From [Streptosporangium] indianense (GTDB lineage Bacteria; Actinomycetota; Actinomycetes; Streptomycetales; Streptomycetaceae): 51,244 nucleotides of DNA. Positions 50,227 to 51,244 of the stretch are shown in pieces. The position numbers and the translations under genes are program-made. Within the stretch, counting starts at the first letter, position 1. Every line of letters starts with the position of its first letter. The DNA lies in contig NZ_JAKEIO010000047.1 of NCBI RefSeq assembly GCF_021474405.1, positions 1 to 51,244 of the forward strand, written 5' to 3'. Below the pieces are notes generated by a model. That model did no database searches. It saw only the letters and a list, made by a program, of their open reading frames with translations, and was not told the DNA's origin.

Positions 50227-51244
50227 ATGGCGGCGGACCAACTCCCGGCTGAGATCGGGGAGTTCACGACCTACCTGAACGGTCTGCTGGCGCGCCTCGA
50301 CCCCTCCGGCGGCTGGTGCGCCGTGTTCTGGCGGCGCGACCCGGACGGCATGCGGGCCTGCCTGGAGGGCCGCGAGATGCCGCCCTGGGACGTGGTCGAG
50401 GCCCTGCTGCAGGACCTCGCCGGGCAGTACGGCCCCGGGGGAGCCGGCCCGGAGACGGACCGGGCCCGCGCCCTGCACGCCGCCGCGCTCGCCGCGTACG
50501 ACACCCGGCCCGGGGGGCGCGAGGCACTCGATGACCGTCTCGACGTCATGCTCCGCGAACAGCGGTACGCCGCCGAACGCCAGGCCGCGCTCGCCCGCCA
50601 CCTGACCTCGGCCACGACCCGCGAACAGGCGGACGCCCTGCGTCTGGACCTGGCCTGGGCCCAGGACGATTACGAACGGGCCGGCGCGCGATGCGCGGAA
50701 CTGCGGGCACGGATGGCCTACGTGGACCGGCGCGGGCGGGGGGCGCCCCCGACGGCATGGCACCCGGCAGAGGCCCCACCCGCAGCCCACGCCCCGGCGG
50801 CGGCAGGCCGAGTCGCAGCCCCGGCGGCAGGCCGAGTCGCAGCCCCGGCGGCGGGCCGAGGCGCAGACTCAGCCACAGCGGCGGGCCGCATCGCAGGGCC
50901 GACCGGGGACCCAGCCGCAGCCCAAGCCCCAGCGGCGGCGGCAGGCCGAGGCGCAGCCCAAGCCCCAGCCCCAGCGTCAGGCCGAGGCGCGGACGCAGCC
51001 GCAGCGGCGGGCCGCATCGCAGCGCCGATCGCGGACCCAGTCGCAGCGCCACCCGCAGGCCGAGTCGCAGCTCAAGCCCAAGCCCCAGCCCCGGCCGCAG
51101 GCAGAGGCGCAGCGGCAGCCGCAGCGCCCGTAGCGGCCGCCGCGCCCGCACCGGCATCAGAATCACCACTGGCCCCTGCATCCGGCTCAGTCAGCCGCGA
51201 GCCGTCGGCACAGCCCTTCGCCCCCGCCCCGGTCGGCCCCGAGC
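50227..51244 (+). CDS. conserved protein with long low-complexity Ala/Gly/Arg/Pro tail (3' end outside window)
   Basis: The frame is open from ATG 50227 (GGGAG upstream) to the window end, 339 codons. Residues 1-~165 are a conserved globular region: AADQLPAEIGEFTTYLNGLL, GGWCAVFWRRDPDGMRACLE, GREMPPWDVVEALLQDLA, then a helical, probably coiled-coil stretch (REQRYAAERQAALARHLTSA, LRLDLAWAQDDYERAG). After ~175 it becomes repeats of A-A-G-R-x-A-A-P with Pro/Gln/Asp spacing. Relatives in streptomycetes are often given a misleading herpesvirus tegument-protein name. Function unknown. Confidence 0.75.
   Translation, partial: MAADQLPAEIGEFTTYLNGLLARLDPSGGWCAVFWRRDPDGMRACLEGREMPPWDVVEALLQDLAGQYGPGGAGPETDRARALHAAALAAYDTRPGGREALDDRLDVMLREQRYAAERQAALARHLTSATTREQADALRLDLAWAQDDYERAGARCAELRARMAYVDRRGRGAPPTAWHPAEAPPAAHAPAAAGRVAAPAAGRVAAPAAGRGADSATAAGRIAGPTGDPAAAQAPAAAAGRGAAQAPAPASGRGADAAAAAGRIAAPIADPVAAPPAGRVAAQAQAPAPAAGRGAAAAAAPVAAAAPAPASESPLAPASGSVSREPSAQPFAPAPVGPE

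Noticed and set aside
50760..51120. Regularly spaced GC-rich repeats resembling a CRISPR-like or tandem array
   Set aside because: The repeat is in frame with the open protein at 50227 and codes an Ala/Gly/Arg/Pro-rich tail; units are imperfect and have no unique spacers.

Overview
The DNA is very GC-rich and its codons are strongly biased to G/C at third positions. The gene content (SWIM-domain protein, ClpC-like ATPase, gluA-type ABC ATPase, fused PcaD-PcaC, DevR/DevS, Acg-type nitroreductases, Rv1733c-like membrane protein) points to an actinomycete, most likely a Streptomyces chromosome. I saw no tRNA, rRNA, CRISPR array or intact transposase.

Positions ~1400-35065 form a coherent hypoxia/redox-stress/dormancy island. 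From left to right it holds: an oleate hydratase of the type lacking the usual catalytic Glu; a ribosome-hibernation factor downstream of a flavohemoprotein; two tandem universal stress proteins; a PPOX-fold flavin/F420-type protein; pyruvate formate-lyase with its activase (4-bp overlap); a decayed imine-reductase-like gene; bifunctional AdhE; pyruvate phosphate dikinase behind an internally deleted zinc alcohol dehydrogenase; the DevR-type regulator; GAPDH; an Acg-type nitroreductase; narGHJI plus an Rv1733c-like membrane protein; a second Acg-type nitroreductase; a second PPOX protein; narK; a hemerythrin-like protein; and the DevS-type GAF/GAF kinase. The content mirrors the mycobacterial DosR/DevR regulon and the OsdR/OsdK stress island of S. 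coelicolor. It adds a mixed-acid-type fermentation branch (pyruvate to acetyl-CoA plus formate, then acetyl-CoA to ethanol) that is not expected in an organism regarded as an obligate aerobe.

Most transcription units in the island are preceded by a 15-bp imperfect palindrome, roughly GGGnCCnWnGGnCCC, usually as two copies 21-23 bp apart (centre to centre) and about 65-170 bp from the start codon. I read these as DevR/OsdR operators. The pair geometry and shared half-sites tie nar, pfl, adhE, hmp, usp, gap, narK and devR into one regulon. No copy was seen upstream of devS. The likely physiology is this: DevS senses O2/NO/redox through a conserved GAF-A histidine, DevR switches on nitrate respiration, NO detoxification, PFL/AdhE fermentation and PPDK/GAPDH carbon flow, and the ribosome-hibernation and universal stress proteins protect resting cells.

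From ~35.4 kb onward the content looks like ordinary chromosome: a PcaD-PcaC fusion whose lactonase nucleophile is Ala, a metallo-beta-lactamase-fold protein, exonuclease III, a ~190-bp MITE-like element inserted in a CTAG shared by two stop codons, a secreted SGNH hydrolase, a small conserved protein, an amino-acid ABC ATPase without its partner genes, a secreted S15/CocE-type hydrolase, a membrane-anchored unknown, gamma-glutamyltransferase, a ClpC-like chaperone, a type I methionine aminopeptidase divergent from a small XRE regulator, and the start of a long Ala/Gly/Arg/Pro-rich protein that runs off the window.
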